Assembly: GCA_963695405.1 (NCBI GenBank)
Contig: CAVOGJ010000014.1
Location: forward strand, 372,001-436,000
Origin: CAVOGJ01 sp963695405
GTDB taxonomy: Bacteria; Planctomycetota; Planctomycetia; Pirellulales; Pirellulaceae
DNA: 64,000 bases
Direction of reading: 5' to 3'
The translations under genes and the position numbers were made by a program. The notes beneath the pieces were generated by a model, which had not been told where the DNA came from, ran no database searches, and saw only the letters and a program-made list of their open reading frames with translations. Numbering within the stretch: the stretch's first letter is position 1; every line of letters starts with the position of its first letter. Below, piece after piece: positions 8,151 through 18,452 of the stretch.

Positions 8151-9587
8151 CTACGATCGATGAGCCGCCGCGGCCGACACGAGCTCTGTAAGGGCCTTAC
8201 GGAGTTCAGTCATCTTCAGGGGCATGGCGACGGCTCGCTGCTGGTCCGACAACGAAAGTCGATCGAGTGAGCCTGCCTGATTTTTGCCGAGCAACAGGAT
8301 CGAGGGTATCGTGACTTCTTTTTCGCGGCCTAGCTTTTGGAAGAGTTCGAGAGCCTCTTGTCCAATTGCCGCAGTCGAGACAATAACGCAGTCGATACGG
8401 GTCGGATCTGCCTGAATCCTCTCCCAGCCTCGAACCGGATCGCCAATCACCAGCACGCGATAACCCCGCTTCTTGAGTGATTCGCGGAAGGCATCTTGCA
8501 CTTTGGTGTTCGACTCAATCAGCAGGACGGTTTTCGATTCTCCCTCCAACCGGGCATCCTCAGTCGCTTCCTCGGTCGTCGATTCGAGTGTCTTCATGAC
8601 CTTATTCAGATCAACGAGCATGTTTACCGGCTTTGCATATCGCTTGTCGGCATCCAGCTCGATCGACTTCATGACGGCCTGTTCGACAATGCGAGGAATG
8701 TCAGGAAACACATCACGAATGGGTTTGATGCGACGAAAGCGATCCATGCTCTTCCGCTGCTGTCGGTCCTCGGACAGGGCGGGCACGCCCGCCAGCATGT
8801 GATAGTACATGCAACCGGCGAAGAAGATATCGCTGCGAGGGTCATCCTTGCCGACGCCGGTCAGTTTCTCCAGCGCCGCATAGTCGATCGTACGGGTATT
8901 AGAATAACTCTCGCCTCGTCCTTCATTGGAGACGGCCGCCAAGCCAAAATCGACAATCTTCGGATTGCCATCGCTGGAGATGAGGACATTCGAGAGTTTC
9001 AAGTCGCGATGCGTGACTCCTTTTTCGCTGGCGTAAACCAAGCCGGCAATGATTCCCGACATGATCTTGGTGGCTTCCAGCGGGTCGACCTGCTTGCGAA
9101 TTCGAACGAAATCGCGAAGACTCTGCCCTTCGACGAACTCCATCACCAGAAAGTGGATCTTGCGTTCCGAATGGACTTCATAGATCGGTACGACGTTAGG
9201 ATGCCGGAGAGTGGTGCCGACCTGACCTTCACGGAGAAAGCGTTGAAGTTCCAACGGATCTTCACTGTACCGCTTCCGCAGGACTTTCAGCGCCACGACT
9301 TGTCCCGTATTTCGATGCACGGCCCGGTACACCCGTGCAAACGATCCATTCCCAACGAAATAGAGCACCTTGTAATCGCCGTAGAAATAGCCTCCGGCTT
9401 CACCAGCCTCCATCCGATCGATCTGATAATTCGTCAGCAGGCTACGACGAAGCAAGTGATCCTTAAATTCATCACGGGGAACGTTGTGCGTTCCAAAGTG
9501 GGCCCAGACACCCTGCAGGTCTCGTTCGTCGACCAATCCCAGGTCGAACGCCTGTCGGGCAAATTGTTCCGCGTCTTGTTCGACCAT
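8151..9587 (-). CDS. Ser/Thr protein kinase with C-terminal pseudo-receiver domain
   Basis: A cytoplasmic 478-residue protein. Residues about 70-335 are a Hanks-type kinase domain: glycine loop GNGSFARV (79-86), VALKVL with Lys101, HRDLKLSN with Asp195, and DFGL with Asp213. Residues about 345-470 look like a response-regulator receiver (KTVLLIESNTKVQDAFRESL). The position of the phospho-acceptor Asp reads CVIVSTAAIG, so the phosphorylatable aspartate is absent. The first 65 residues resemble the short N-terminal segment common in planctomycete kinases (RRSLLTNYQIDRM). ATG 9587 has AGAGG upstream. Kinase activity is expected. The pseudo-receiver probably acts in protein-protein interaction. 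Confidence 0.9.
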   Translation of the reverse strand: MVEQDAEQFARQAFDLGLVDERDLQGVWAHFGTHNVPRDEFKDHLLRRSLLTNYQIDRMEAGEAGGYFYGDYKVLYFVGNGSFARVYRAVHRNTGQVVALKVLRKRYSEDPLELQRFLREGQVGTTLRHPNVVPIYEVHSERKIHFLVMEFVEGQSLRDFVRIRKQVDPLEATKIMSGIIAGLVYASEKGVTHRDLKLSNVLISSDGNPKIVDFGLAAVSNEGRGESYSNTRTIDYAALEKLTGVGKDDPRSDIFFAGCMYYHMLAGVPALSEDRQQRKSMDRFRRIKPIRDVFPDIPRIVEQAVMKSIELDADKRYAKPVNMLVDLNKVMKTLESTTEEATEDARLEGESKTVLLIESNTKVQDAFRESLKKRGYRVLVIGDPVRGWERIQADPTRIDCVIVSTAAIGQEALELFQKLGREKEVTIPSILLLGKNQAGSLDRLSLSDQQRAVAMPLKMTELRKALTELVSAAAAHRS

Positions 9588-9907
9588 ATGCCTCTATCCT
9601 GGCCTGCCAGCCCCTGCTCCGTTCGATGACTCCCTTCATCGAGTGTAAGCCGTCGCGCTATCCACAGCAACAATTCCCCACGAGTTGCCGAAGGGTTCCT
9701 GCCTGGAGGACCTTGGCGCCACCCGCGCAGCCGGCCCAAATCGTCGGAAATTCGCCGGCCTGACCTCCCGGTCATCCCGATTGACGTCAGGAGTGGCGTG
9801 AATCAAGCGAATCGTCGCTTGGCACATGCAGTCGGCCAAGGAGTGAGGAGCCCTCTGCGCGGCTCATCCCGATGCGTTTCGAAACGAGCCTACGGAGAGA
9901 ATCCCGC
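9588..9907. other. Intergenic stretch, nothing recognised
   Basis: About 320 bases between the kinase and the cyclase genes, both on the minus strand. It probably holds the promoter of the kinase gene, but no clear -35/-10 pair or operator could be picked out. Confidence 0.4.
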
Positions 9908-11678
9908 CTATTTTGACGACATACGAATCAAGCCGTCCCAAGTCTCAAGGGTATGCGGAGGATGACCCGCGAGCCAATTCTCCATAAAGAGGCGATAGCC
10001 ATCCTCTGCCGACAGCAACCCTAGCAACCGGTGTGCCTCGGCCCAATCGTGGGCTGCGATGGCTCGCTGACACTCTTTCGTGGCTTGCAGCTGTGATGAG
10101 CTCACTTCTGGATACTCGTCCTCCGCGAGCAGCAGTTCCTGCAAACCCACGCCGCCAATCATGCCGTAGGGTTGGACCTTGGCCAGCGGGCGGAGTCGGC
10201 CTTCGTCGTCCCGCAAGCGATGATCCACAGCACGTGCTGTGGTGTCGTCGAGCAGGATCGTTGTCTTCCAATCTTTGGTCATGGCCTCGAGGCGAGCGGC
10301 CAGATTAACAACTGGGCCAAACACCGTGACTTTGAACTGATCCATCGTACCGATCTTGCCGGCCACGGCTGGGCCACTCGCGATGCCGATGCCCAGAGCG
10401 AATTCGCCCAGGGGGTGGTCGGCATCGTGCCGCGCGACATCAAGTTCACGACGGATCGCCAGTGCCGTCTGACAAGCTCTGACAGCCGCATCGGGTTGCG
10501 GCAGCGGCCAACCCCAAAATCCCATGACGGAATCGCCTTGAAAATCACCGACCACGCCACTCTCTAATAAAATGTGCCGAGTCATCACGCCCAGCGCCTC
10601 GCTCACGCGCGCGAGTAATCCAAACAGGTCGTCCGCCCCTCGCTCGGCGTGCAGCGAAAAGCCACGAAGATCGCAGAACATCACCGCCACGTCGGCTTGT
10701 CGCGGCGCCAGCACCACCTCGGGGTCCTCCGCATTCACAATATCCAGCACCAGTGGCGAAAAGAATTGGCTTAACGCCGCATGCCCCCGTTCGAGTTGCT
10801 TGATGTCCCGCAGGTTGCCCAGCATGGCGGCCGCTGATTCGGCGAATTTGAGGTCATCGTGAAAATCGGACGACTCGGACGTTTCGGTATCCTGACCGGC
10901 GGCAAAGCTCCCCGCCACGTAGAGTGCCCAGCCCTGGCATGCCTTGCCAGGCACAGGGGTGCAGAAAGCCCAGTCGATGTTGTCACGTTGCGTGTAATGG
11001 GGCTTCAGTCGGGCTGTCTCGTTCCAAATGTGGATGATCGATTCGACCTCTCCGACGGCCTGACGAATGAGCCGCTCGCTGGGACGAAAGTCCTCCTGTA
11101 CGTCGGTTGTCGAATCCCAGCGCAAGATTTGCATCGCGGTCGCTGCGGTGGCGAAACTCGCATCCACGATCGCCACGTGGTCAGCACGAGGTACGCCGAG
11201 CAATAAGACATTTACCAACCGCGAGCACAATTCCGCATCACTTGTGGCGCCTTGAATCAGATCGGGCAGACGGCTGAGCACATCAATCCGCTGATCGGCG
11301 TCATGGTAGCGGGTTGCGCGGAGAAAGTTGGCGGAATACTTCTGCTGCGACATCGGCGGCGCTTCATCCGCCGTGACGAGCGCTCTGCGCATCGGTGAGC
11401 GTGAACGTGGTGCCACCGATGACAAAGTGCTCGCCGGCATGCAACTCGGCACGGAGCGTCTCCTTGCCCCGCACAAAGATCGGGTTTCGCGACGATTCGA
11501 TGCGCGTAACTTCGAGTGTTTCATGTCGCAGGGTTAACTGCGCATGACGTCGCGAGATGTGGTCGTCCCACGGAACGGACCAGCCAGAAGTAGTACGACC
11601 GAGGATGATCGGCACACGTTCCGGCAACCGCTTTCGCCAGCGTTGCGAACGCGTCTCGCCTTGCGCGACAAGATCCAT
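9908..11678 (-). CDS. FHA-GAF-class III adenylate cyclase, probably one gene with a frameshift
   Basis: The first frame (from ATG 11678 or GTG 11684, stop at 11364) encodes an FHA domain: IILGRTTSG, ISRRHAQL and EHFVIGGTTFTL. A second frame opens inside its end. It continues as MSQQKYSANFLRATRYHDAD, a GAF-like domain (about 130 residues), and a class III nucleotide cyclase domain with MFCDLRGFS, GDFQGDSVMGFWG and VFGPVVNLAARLE. In the planctomycete family I recall, these three domains form one protein, so a one-base indel near 11379 is likely. A translationally coupled pair is the alternative. The usual D in G-D-T-V-N is P here, so substrate recognition may be altered. It would read phosphothreonine signals through FHA and make a cyclic nucleotide. 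It follows the sensor kinase gene by about 35 bases. Confidence 0.75.
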
Positions 11679-11714
11679 GGTCACTCCGATTCACTCTTCA
11701 CACGCCAGCCTGAC

Positions 11715-13924
11715 TTAATGACTGCGAATCGTCGGCATCTCGAGGGTTTCGCGGGAATGAACCGACTGGGACGCGTCGCCATCCAGATAACTTCGAAACG
11801 ACGTGACTTTCGCGTTCCCCAACATGCGGAGTACAAAGTACCACAGCGCAATCGACACGCTAACAACAACGGCCAGCGCAGTCGCCCCCTCACGAAAGAG
11901 GGTTCGCGCCAATTGCGTGACGGGCTCGACGGTCGTACTCTTCCGCCGCTCAACAAGTAGCAGCAGCCGCGTATCGCCAAAGTCCGCGGGACTGCCCTCC
12001 GCGTCCAAGGCTTCGAATGTCACGGGGGCGGCCCAGGTGATCCAGGGACCGCGGTAATCCTGACCATACTCGCTGCGGCCCAGCGGGTCGGTTTGTTCGG
12101 GCTGTTTCTCGTTTCGCAATTTGTGCACGTCGACTCGATACTTCATCGCGCTAATGTCGAATGGGATGCGACGCTGTGCCTCCTGCAACGATTCGTAAAG
12201 CGGATGCTGGAGTATCAGTCCTTGGAATTCGTTGCTGCGTCCGTCAACCAGGACAGCGCATTGGTCTCGCGATTGCGGAAAACGCACGAACTGACCCAGC
12301 TCGAAGGTCATCGCCAACACACCGACGGTTCCCGCCTCGGAGACAATAGGCGCTGAAATGGCCACCTTATAAGTGTTCGTGGCCGTACTCGTGAAGGGTG
12401 CTGAAAGATGGGGGCGACGGAGTGGCTCGTTGGCGCGCGGAATTGGATCATCGCGGTCGCGTCCATGAAAGTAGGAGCGATACGCGAAATTATCACCTAC
12501 CGGCGACGTACTGGGAGGGTCGCTAAAGGCGGCGGCCAGCATCGTGCCTTTTCGGTCGGTAATCAGCCAACTGGCGACGGGTGGCAGACGCCGATCTCCC
12601 ATGAGCGCTCGCACGTAGTTCCCCAGCGGCTCGAGGGCTTCCGCACGACGTAACTCGGACTTCGCTGCCTGAAGCAGGGCCTCGTCTCCATCGACGTCTC
12701 CATCGACGTCTCCGATCAGCGAGAGCTGCTCGGCGATGTTGCGATCACTCGTCGTGGCTGCAGCACCAGCCGCGGCAATTCTGGACTGTTGCTGACGTCG
12801 GAGATGGCCAAGAACCGCTCCTCAAGTTCGTTCGCCACATTGCGGGCCTCTCCCTCGGCGGCAAAGCGATTGACCTGCAGCGTTGTTTCAATAGCCAGCT
12901 TCTGCGAACGCTCGATGGCTCGTTCGTATCCGCGAAAACCGAAGAATCCCATGATCAGCAGCAATAGAAGGGGGCCAGCGATCCCCAGCAATTGCAGCGG
13001 CACGCGCAACTGGGACTGCTCCCGCTCTCGCAAAGCCAACAGCACACTCTGCACGTGGGGAAAACGATCCTTGGGGTCGGGGGCGATGCACTTGTCGACG
13101 ATCTCCGTCAACCGCCGGTCAACTCCTGGTACGCGGCGATGCAGCATCGCCGGGGGCCGATTCGCGATATATTCGCGGTAACGTTGTAACCGCTCAGGAA
13201 GTCCGGATACGGAATCGATGGCACCGATCGCATCTTCCGAGCGATGAGGTGGCGTGCCCGTGAGCATGCAATAGAGCACGGCTCCTAGGGCATAAACGTC
13301 CCAGCGGGCATCAGGTACTGCGTCGAGTCCTGCCTGCTCAGGTGCCATGTAGAATAGCGTGCCAAGCGCAGGGTGTTGTTCGTTGGTCATCCGCGACTGC
13401 CCGAAGTCGGCAAGTCGCGGCAGGTGATCTTGATCCAGTAGCACATTGGCAGGCTTGAGATCGCAGTGCAAAATGCCTTTACCGTGTGCGTGAGATAGAC
13501 CGATGGCAATCTCGCGGAATAAGGTCACCGCTTCAACGACTGGCAACGATCCTTGGTTGCGAAGATAGTCCTCCAGCGAACCATTCTCGATGTACTCCAT
13601 GACGTAGTAGGGCGGATCGGCATTCCAACCCACATCGAGCAATTGCACTACGTAGCGATCGGCTGACAAGAAAACCAACTTCTCAACTTCACGGGACAAG
13701 GAAGACCAATTGACACTTGAACGATGAGCGAAGAACTTGATGGCCACCTGGCGGCCCGTGTTGCGATCGAGGGCGACCCAAACTTCGCCGAAAGCACCCG
13801 CTCCAAGGAATCGTTGTGGCTCGTAGCCTGTGACCGTCGTGGGTGGCTTGGTCGGTTGGCGGCTTAAGTCCGACGCTCGCTTGCGTTCACCCGGTGTTTG
13901 AAATTGTGTCTTGTCGGTAGCCAT
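11715..13924 (-). CDS. Transmembrane sensor Ser/Thr kinase with extracellular Cache-like domain, frameshifted
   Basis: Start chosen at ATG 13924 (MATDKTQFQTP). Residues about 33-290 are a kinase domain: GAGAFGEV, VAIKFF with Lys63, HCDLKPAN with Asp155, and LADFGQ with Asp173. The usual Arg before the catalytic Asp is Cys, making it a non-RD kinase. A membrane helix follows (LLGIAGPLLLLLIMGFFGF), then a large extracytoplasmic region with F-x-Y-R-S-Y-F-H-G of double-Cache type, then a second helix (ALAVVVSVSIALWYFVL). The frame breaks near 12785, where adding one base joins SNS to RIAAAGAAATTSD. A 12-bp tandem duplication gives DGDVDGDVDGD next to it. Ligand sensing outside and kinase signalling inside is the expected role. 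The downstream FHA-cyclase is a likely partner. Confidence 0.8.
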
Positions 13925-14088
13925 GCCTGACCCGTCCCGCGCTGTTTGCGGGCCGCCGCAAGAATTCGCAATCGATCGCTGGCCCACTGTCCCTCAACGA
14001 GCATACCGGATTGCGGTCGGTCGGGGTACGCTGAGTCTCCTGCGCGTGCTGTCCCGCGGGATGCACGGATTGATTTCAGACCGCGGCG

Positions 14089-14487
14089 TCAGTCGAGCGG
14101 GTGTCGCACCGGCACGTCGGGCCTTGGCGGCTTCGAAGTTCCTTTGATCGGTGGCGTTAGTGCGGCCAAGGCACACAAGATGGCCATTCCCACCAGGAAA
14201 GGCCCGACACCGGAGGCGATCATGTGGATGGACACGGGTACTTCAAGTGGCCGCCGAAAACTGGCGACTTGGCCAAAATAGAGATAAGAGAGTCCGCTCG
14301 CGAGGCTGGGCAAGAACGCCGACAGAGCGACAAAGGTGCATGCCCAACGGAAAAGCGTGACGCTGTGAATACGTTCCGGCTTCCATAAAAGCGTAATAAG
14401 CAAACCGGCGAGTAATATTACATCCAGCGAGAAGCCGCCCGAACTGAAGCGACCACTTAGCAATTGGTAAAGCATCATATCCTGCAT
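14089..14487 (-). CDS. Small integral membrane protein
   Basis: A 132-residue protein with about four hydrophobic helices (SLDVILLAGLLITLLW, TLFRWACTFVALSAFLP, a short VSIHMIASGVGPFLVG, and MAILCALAALTPP). The tail is short, basic and proline-rich. No conserved catalytic residues are recognised. It is upstream of, and in the same orientation as, the sensor kinase, with about 160 bases between them. Function unknown. Confidence 0.6.
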   Translation of the reverse strand: MQDMMLYQLLSGRFSSGGFSLDVILLAGLLITLLWKPERIHSVTLFRWACTFVALSAFLPSLASGLSYLYFGQVASFRRPLEVPVSIHMIASGVGPFLVGMAILCALAALTPPIKGTSKPPRPDVPVRHPLD

Positions 14488-14802
14488 CGAGAATTCTCCG
14501 ATAGATACGTTGCTGATGGGCGCTGCACGACGACCGCTTTTGGCCGTCGATGACGTATTCTAGACGGCATTGACCATGCGCTTCAAATAAATCAAGGATT
14601 GCGGCTTCGTTCGCCTAATTCATGTCGCCTCGATCGCGACGCGGCACTAACGCAAAGATTGACCATGGTGTCTCGATCGAGTCGCGTCAAGGGTACAGCC
14701 TACCGCTCGCTCCTTGGGTCCGAGCAGTTCGCGCAGAACCCGGTTTCGCTGGTTCACTCGCGAATTGCCAGCAAGGAGATTTCCAACGACGAGAGGCTAT
14801 AC
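14488..14802. other. Intergenic stretch, nothing recognised
   Basis: Divergent region between the small membrane protein (minus) and the TPR lipoprotein (plus). It must hold promoters for both sides, but none is obvious. A MITE-like element fills its right part (14803-14906). Confidence 0.4.
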
Positions 14803-14906
14803 TATTGACGCCGGCGCGGCCAATGGTACTCAGTAGGTGTCGCGAATTCGGCGATTTCCGAGGTACTCGGTGTGACGAGGGGTCATTCTCCGCGCCGCCA
14901 TCAATA
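14803..14906 (+). mobile_element. MITE-like 100-bp element with TA flanks, copy 1
   Basis: A 104-base unit from TATTGACG to ATCAATA. The termini TTGACGCCGGCGCGG and CCGCGCCGCCATCAA are inverted repeats matching at 13 of 15 positions, flanked by TA on both sides. An almost identical unit lies inverted at 24036-24139, and a more diverged one of the same length at 31394-31493. It lacks any transposase. The TA flanks fit elements mobilised by IS630/Tc1-mariner-type transposases, which is inference. It sits about 38 bases ahead of the TPR gene. Confidence 0.75.
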
Positions 14907-14943
14907 AGTTGCAAACCAAGCTCCCCAGAAATTCAACGTCCTC

Positions 14944-16374
14944 ATGAATTACCCTGTCGGCATCACCGCCCTTGTCGTCGCGCTCGGACTGTGCCTGGGA
15001 GGATGTTCTCACGACGGCGGTCCTCCTCCGCCCAGCCCTGACAATCTCGACTCGATCGATCCGCAGGTTGCGGACCTCATTCGCAAACAACGTTCTCGCG
15101 TCGACGCCGATCGTGGTGATGCGGACGCCCGCTACATCCTGGGGCAAACGTTCGAGGCCAACGATTTCCACGATCTGGCGATCGACACGTATGACCAAGT
15201 TCTGGAAACGAAACCGAGTTGGGGTGCTGTCTGGTTTCGCAAGGCCGTCTGCCTGGAGCGTCAGGGTGATCTGAATCAGGCGATCGAATCAATGCGACGA
15301 GCCGTTGAAATCGAGCCCACGTTCGCAGCAGCGCACTGGCGTCTGTCCATGTGGCTGCTTGATGTGGGGCGCGTTGACGATGCTGAACAGCTAGCCGAGC
15401 GGGCGATACAACTAGCGCCGAATGACCCGGCCGCCTGGTTCGCCAAGACGCGCATCCTGTTGGCTCGTCGAGACAACCGGGCCGCGATTCAGCTTATCAA
15501 CGATCACCGGCTGACTCGTTCTTCGAACGCCGCTTATGCGAATTTTCTGTTGGGCACTGCCTATCGTCAGATGGGGGACCTGCGAAGGGCCGCTCCCTTC
15601 CTGGCCGAGGAGGATTTCAATCCGACTTGGCGTGACGAGTGGACTCGACAACTCTCGCAGTATCATACCGGCATATCTCGCATGCGTGCCAACGCGAGCG
15701 GTCTCGTCAGACTTGGCCGAACCGCCGAGGCGATTCCCCTGTTAACGGTGATCTGCGCCCGCGACCCCAAGGACCAACGATCACTGAACATGCTGGCAGC
15801 CTGCTATCTGCAATCACAACAATGGGAACCGTCGCTTCGTACGTTAGAAGAGTCGCTTGCGGTAGACAGTGAGCATTTCATTACGAACCTGAACTACGCA
15901 GCGGCGCTATTAACAGTCCACTCCCGCCGTCCTGTTGATCTACGCAAGGCGCTGAGATACGCCGAGAAGGCCATCGCGCTGCGTCCAGCGTCTTCGAAGA
16001 GCCATGCGGTGCGGGCCATGGCCTGCCAACTGCTAGGGGAAAACGAGGAGGCAGTGAAGTCGTTTGCCAGGGCCTATGAGCTCGATTCCCGATCACCCGA
16101 GCGGGCGATCCAGGCTGCCCGACTGGAATTCGAGTTGGGACAGGTGGCGGCCGCGGAGGAACGACTGCAGTCGGCAGCCGAACGGACGGAAGGGCAGTCA
16201 ACCGTCTTGATCGAGCTGGCGAAGGTCAAGAGCCGCCAGGGGAAAGTTCGTGAAGCGTACGAATTGTATGAACGCGCACTAACCGCCGCTTCGTGCAGTT
16301 CAAGTGAACGAATTTTCGTTGAACGAAAGCTGAAACAACTTCGTCGATCCATTACCGAGTCGCCCGCTTTATGA
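14944..16374 (+). CDS. TPR-repeat lipoprotein
   Basis: A 476-residue protein with a lipoprotein signal (VVALGLCLGGCS, lipobox Cys about residue 21). At least eight tetratricopeptide repeats follow, such as ADARYILGQTFEANDFHDLA, AVWFRKAVCLERQGDLNQAI and AHWRLSMWLLDVGRVDDAEQ. Such proteins are scaffolds for protein interaction. The stop overlaps the next start in ATGA (16371-16374), so it is translationally coupled to the CRTAC1-type gene. The TPR + CRTAC1 pair is recurrent in planctomycetes and probably works together at the cell envelope. The exact role is not known. Confidence 0.9.
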   Translation: MNYPVGITALVVALGLCLGGCSHDGGPPPPSPDNLDSIDPQVADLIRKQRSRVDADRGDADARYILGQTFEANDFHDLAIDTYDQVLETKPSWGAVWFRKAVCLERQGDLNQAIESMRRAVEIEPTFAAAHWRLSMWLLDVGRVDDAEQLAERAIQLAPNDPAAWFAKTRILLARRDNRAAIQLINDHRLTRSSNAAYANFLLGTAYRQMGDLRRAAPFLAEEDFNPTWRDEWTRQLSQYHTGISRMRANASGLVRLGRTAEAIPLLTVICARDPKDQRSLNMLAACYLQSQQWEPSLRTLEESLAVDSEHFITNLNYAAALLTVHSRRPVDLRKALRYAEKAIALRPASSKSHAVRAMACQLLGENEEAVKSFARAYELDSRSPERAIQAARLEFELGQVAAAEERLQSAAERTEGQSTVLIELAKVKSRQGKVREAYELYERALTAASCSSSERIFVERKLKQLRRSITESPAL

Positions 16375-18125
16375 AAACAGCTCGAAACCCCACCTTCCGC
16401 GCGGGCCCAGCGGGCCGCGGCAACCATCATCTCACGGCTCTTTTCATCGCACTCGCCGGCGTGCTCAGCGGACTGAGCGGTTGCGATCGCGCATCAACTA
16501 AGGGCGTTCTTGATTCTCCAGGGAATGGGTCGACAGTCGCCTGGTTGGTCGATCGGGCCGCACCCTGCGGGCTCGATTTTCATCACGATTCGGGGCATGA
16601 CGCCGACTATGTTTTTCCAGAGATCATGGGCGGGGGTGCGGCGATCTTTGATATTGAAGAGGATGGAGACCTCGACGTCTATCTTGTTCAGAGCGGGTGG
16701 ATTCAAGAGGCCGGCCCCCGCGGTGGAAATCGACTATATCGTAACGACGGCAATGCCCCGGATGGCAGTCCGCGGTTCGTGGATATCACCGATTCGTCCG
16801 GCGCCGGACAGGACGGCTATGGCATGGGCGTCGCCGCCGGCGATTATGATAACGATGGCGACACCGATCTTTACGTGACGAATGTCGGTGCCAATGCCTT
16901 GCTGCAGAACGATGGACAGGGACATTTTACGGATGTCACCTCGTCCACCGGGACGGGCGATCCTGGTTGGGGAACTTCCGCGGCGTTCGTCGACGTCGAC
17001 CGCGACGGCTGGCTCGACCTCTACGTCTGCAATTATGTGGTCTGGAGTCTCGACAATGACCTTCGTTGCGAGAATCGGGCGGGGCAAGCTGACTATTGCC
17101 ACCCCAACAGCTACAGTGCCCCGCAGCCCGATGTGCTCTATCGGAACAATGGCGACGGAACGTTTCGCGATGTCTCGGTCGCATACGGATTGCGACGTGC
17201 CTTCGGAAACGGGTTGGGTGTCGTATGCGGTGATTTTAATGGTGACGGCCGAACGGATATTTTCGTCGCGAATGATTCGCAGAACAATCAATACTGGATC
17301 AATCAAGGCGAAGCGTTCGAGGACCAGGCACTGGTGCTCGGCTGTGCTGTCGATAAGGACGGGAAGGCCAAGGCAGGGATGGGGACCTGCGCCGCCGATA
17401 TCGACGGGGACGACGATCTCGATTTGCTCGTGGTCAATCTGCAGGCCCAATCCGATTCGTTTTATCGCAATGAGGGTGCTTACTTCGTCGACGACACGCC
17501 CGTCGTGGGACTGGGAACCTCCACCCGGCCCTTCACTCGATTCGGAGTGGGGTGGGTCGATTTTGACAACGACGGCCAGCTTGACCTGTTTCAAGCCAAC
17601 GGACGTGTCACACTCCCGGACGGCGAAACACATGGTGCAGACCCTTTCGCCGAACCAAACAAGCTGCTTATCGGCGATGGGCCGACGTTTCGTTTGGCAC
17701 CCGTCGGGACCATTCCCGCAACATCGCGCACCAGTCGGGCAGCTGCATTTGGCGATCTAAATAATGATGGGGCCGTCGATGTTGTTGTCGTTAACCGTGA
17801 TGCGTCGGCGGAACTTCTCATGAACGAGAAGGGGAAGACGGCCCACTGGTTACTCGTCGACGCCCGCCAGCGCGACGGCCGGCCCGACGTGGGCGCAGAA
17901 CTCCGCTTTCGGATCGGCGAGCGCCATTTCCGCCGGGACGTCAATCCGCACTTCAGTTATCTGGCGTCTAACGATCCTCGGGTACATGTGGGCCTGGGGC
18001 CAGCTACCGAAGTTGCTACCATCGAGGTCCGCTGGGTGGACGGCACCCGTGAAACCTTTGGCCCCTGCAGCGCGGACCAGATCGTCCGGCTCCAACAGGG
18101 AACGGGTACTGCCGTGCAACCCTGA
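16371..18125 (+). CDS. CRTAC1 family protein: FG-GAP/VCBS repeats with ASPIC/UnbV domain
   Basis: A 584-residue exported protein with a probable lipoprotein signal (VLSGLSGC near residue 40). It has at least six FG-GAP/VCBS calcium-loop repeats of the form D-x-D-x-D-G-x-x-D-L: DYDNDGDTDLYV, DVDRDGWLDLYV, DFNGDGRTDIFV, DIDGDDDLDLLV, DFDNDGQLDLFQ and DLNNDGAVDVVV. The last 100 residues form the ASPIC/UnbV domain (VGAELRFRIGERHFRRDVNP, HVGLGPATEVATIEVRWVDG). Its start overlaps the TPR lipoprotein stop by four bases. A surface beta-propeller for adhesion or carbohydrate/ligand binding is the usual suggestion for this family. Full length and intact. Confidence 0.9.
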   Translation: MKTARNPTFRAGPAGRGNHHLTALFIALAGVLSGLSGCDRASTKGVLDSPGNGSTVAWLVDRAAPCGLDFHHDSGHDADYVFPEIMGGGAAIFDIEEDGDLDVYLVQSGWIQEAGPRGGNRLYRNDGNAPDGSPRFVDITDSSGAGQDGYGMGVAAGDYDNDGDTDLYVTNVGANALLQNDGQGHFTDVTSSTGTGDPGWGTSAAFVDVDRDGWLDLYVCNYVVWSLDNDLRCENRAGQADYCHPNSYSAPQPDVLYRNNGDGTFRDVSVAYGLRRAFGNGLGVVCGDFNGDGRTDIFVANDSQNNQYWINQGEAFEDQALVLGCAVDKDGKAKAGMGTCAADIDGDDDLDLLVVNLQAQSDSFYRNEGAYFVDDTPVVGLGTSTRPFTRFGVGWVDFDNDGQLDLFQANGRVTLPDGETHGADPFAEPNKLLIGDGPTFRLAPVGTIPATSRTSRAAAFGDLNNDGAVDVVVVNRDASAELLMNEKGKTAHWLLVDARQRDGRPDVGAELRFRIGERHFRRDVNPHFSYLASNDPRVHVGLGPATEVATIEVRWVDGTRETFGPCSADQIVRLQQGTGTAVQP

Positions 18126-18452
18126 CTGGTCGTGTCCTCTCGTCGTCGAACGGCTGCCCACTTGGCTGGACCCGAATGGATGCGCCGGAAAGGCTGTCTC
18201 CGCTGCCGAGCGTCAGGCCTGCGGGAGCAACGATGGTCTCACCGTCCTCCAGGTGAAACGGGGACGCCGAGTCCGTATTCACGAAATTGAAATGATCGAG
18301 CCCGGAGCTCCTGACCTGGAATCCGGGCTTGTCATGGCCGTAAATTCGCATCCGAAAGCTCGGTAGTTTATTACGACACGCACACAACAGAATACGGACG
18401 AACAAAATCGTTCACCCAAGTCGCGGATCGCGTGCTTTGACTTTTGGACGCG
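18126..18452. other. Intergenic stretch, nothing recognised
   Basis: About 330 bases after the CRTAC1-type gene without a hairpin terminator or a credible gene on either strand. Confidence 0.35.

Noticed and set aside
8496..9629. A 377-residue open frame on the plus strand
   Set aside because: It lies fully antisense to the kinase gene, whose motifs are all intact. The long frame is a by-product of GC-rich codon use.
14803..14906. An integron attC site or a structured RNA
   Set aside because: The ends are TTGACG rather than the attC core (RYYYAAC/GTTRRRY), no cassette structure is present, and the second copy lies inside a coding region, which suits a MITE better.
16734..17633. A 299-residue open frame on the minus strand
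   Set aside because: Antisense to the CRTAC1-type gene. Its low-complexity Val/Ile/Asp composition mirrors the calcium-loop repeats.
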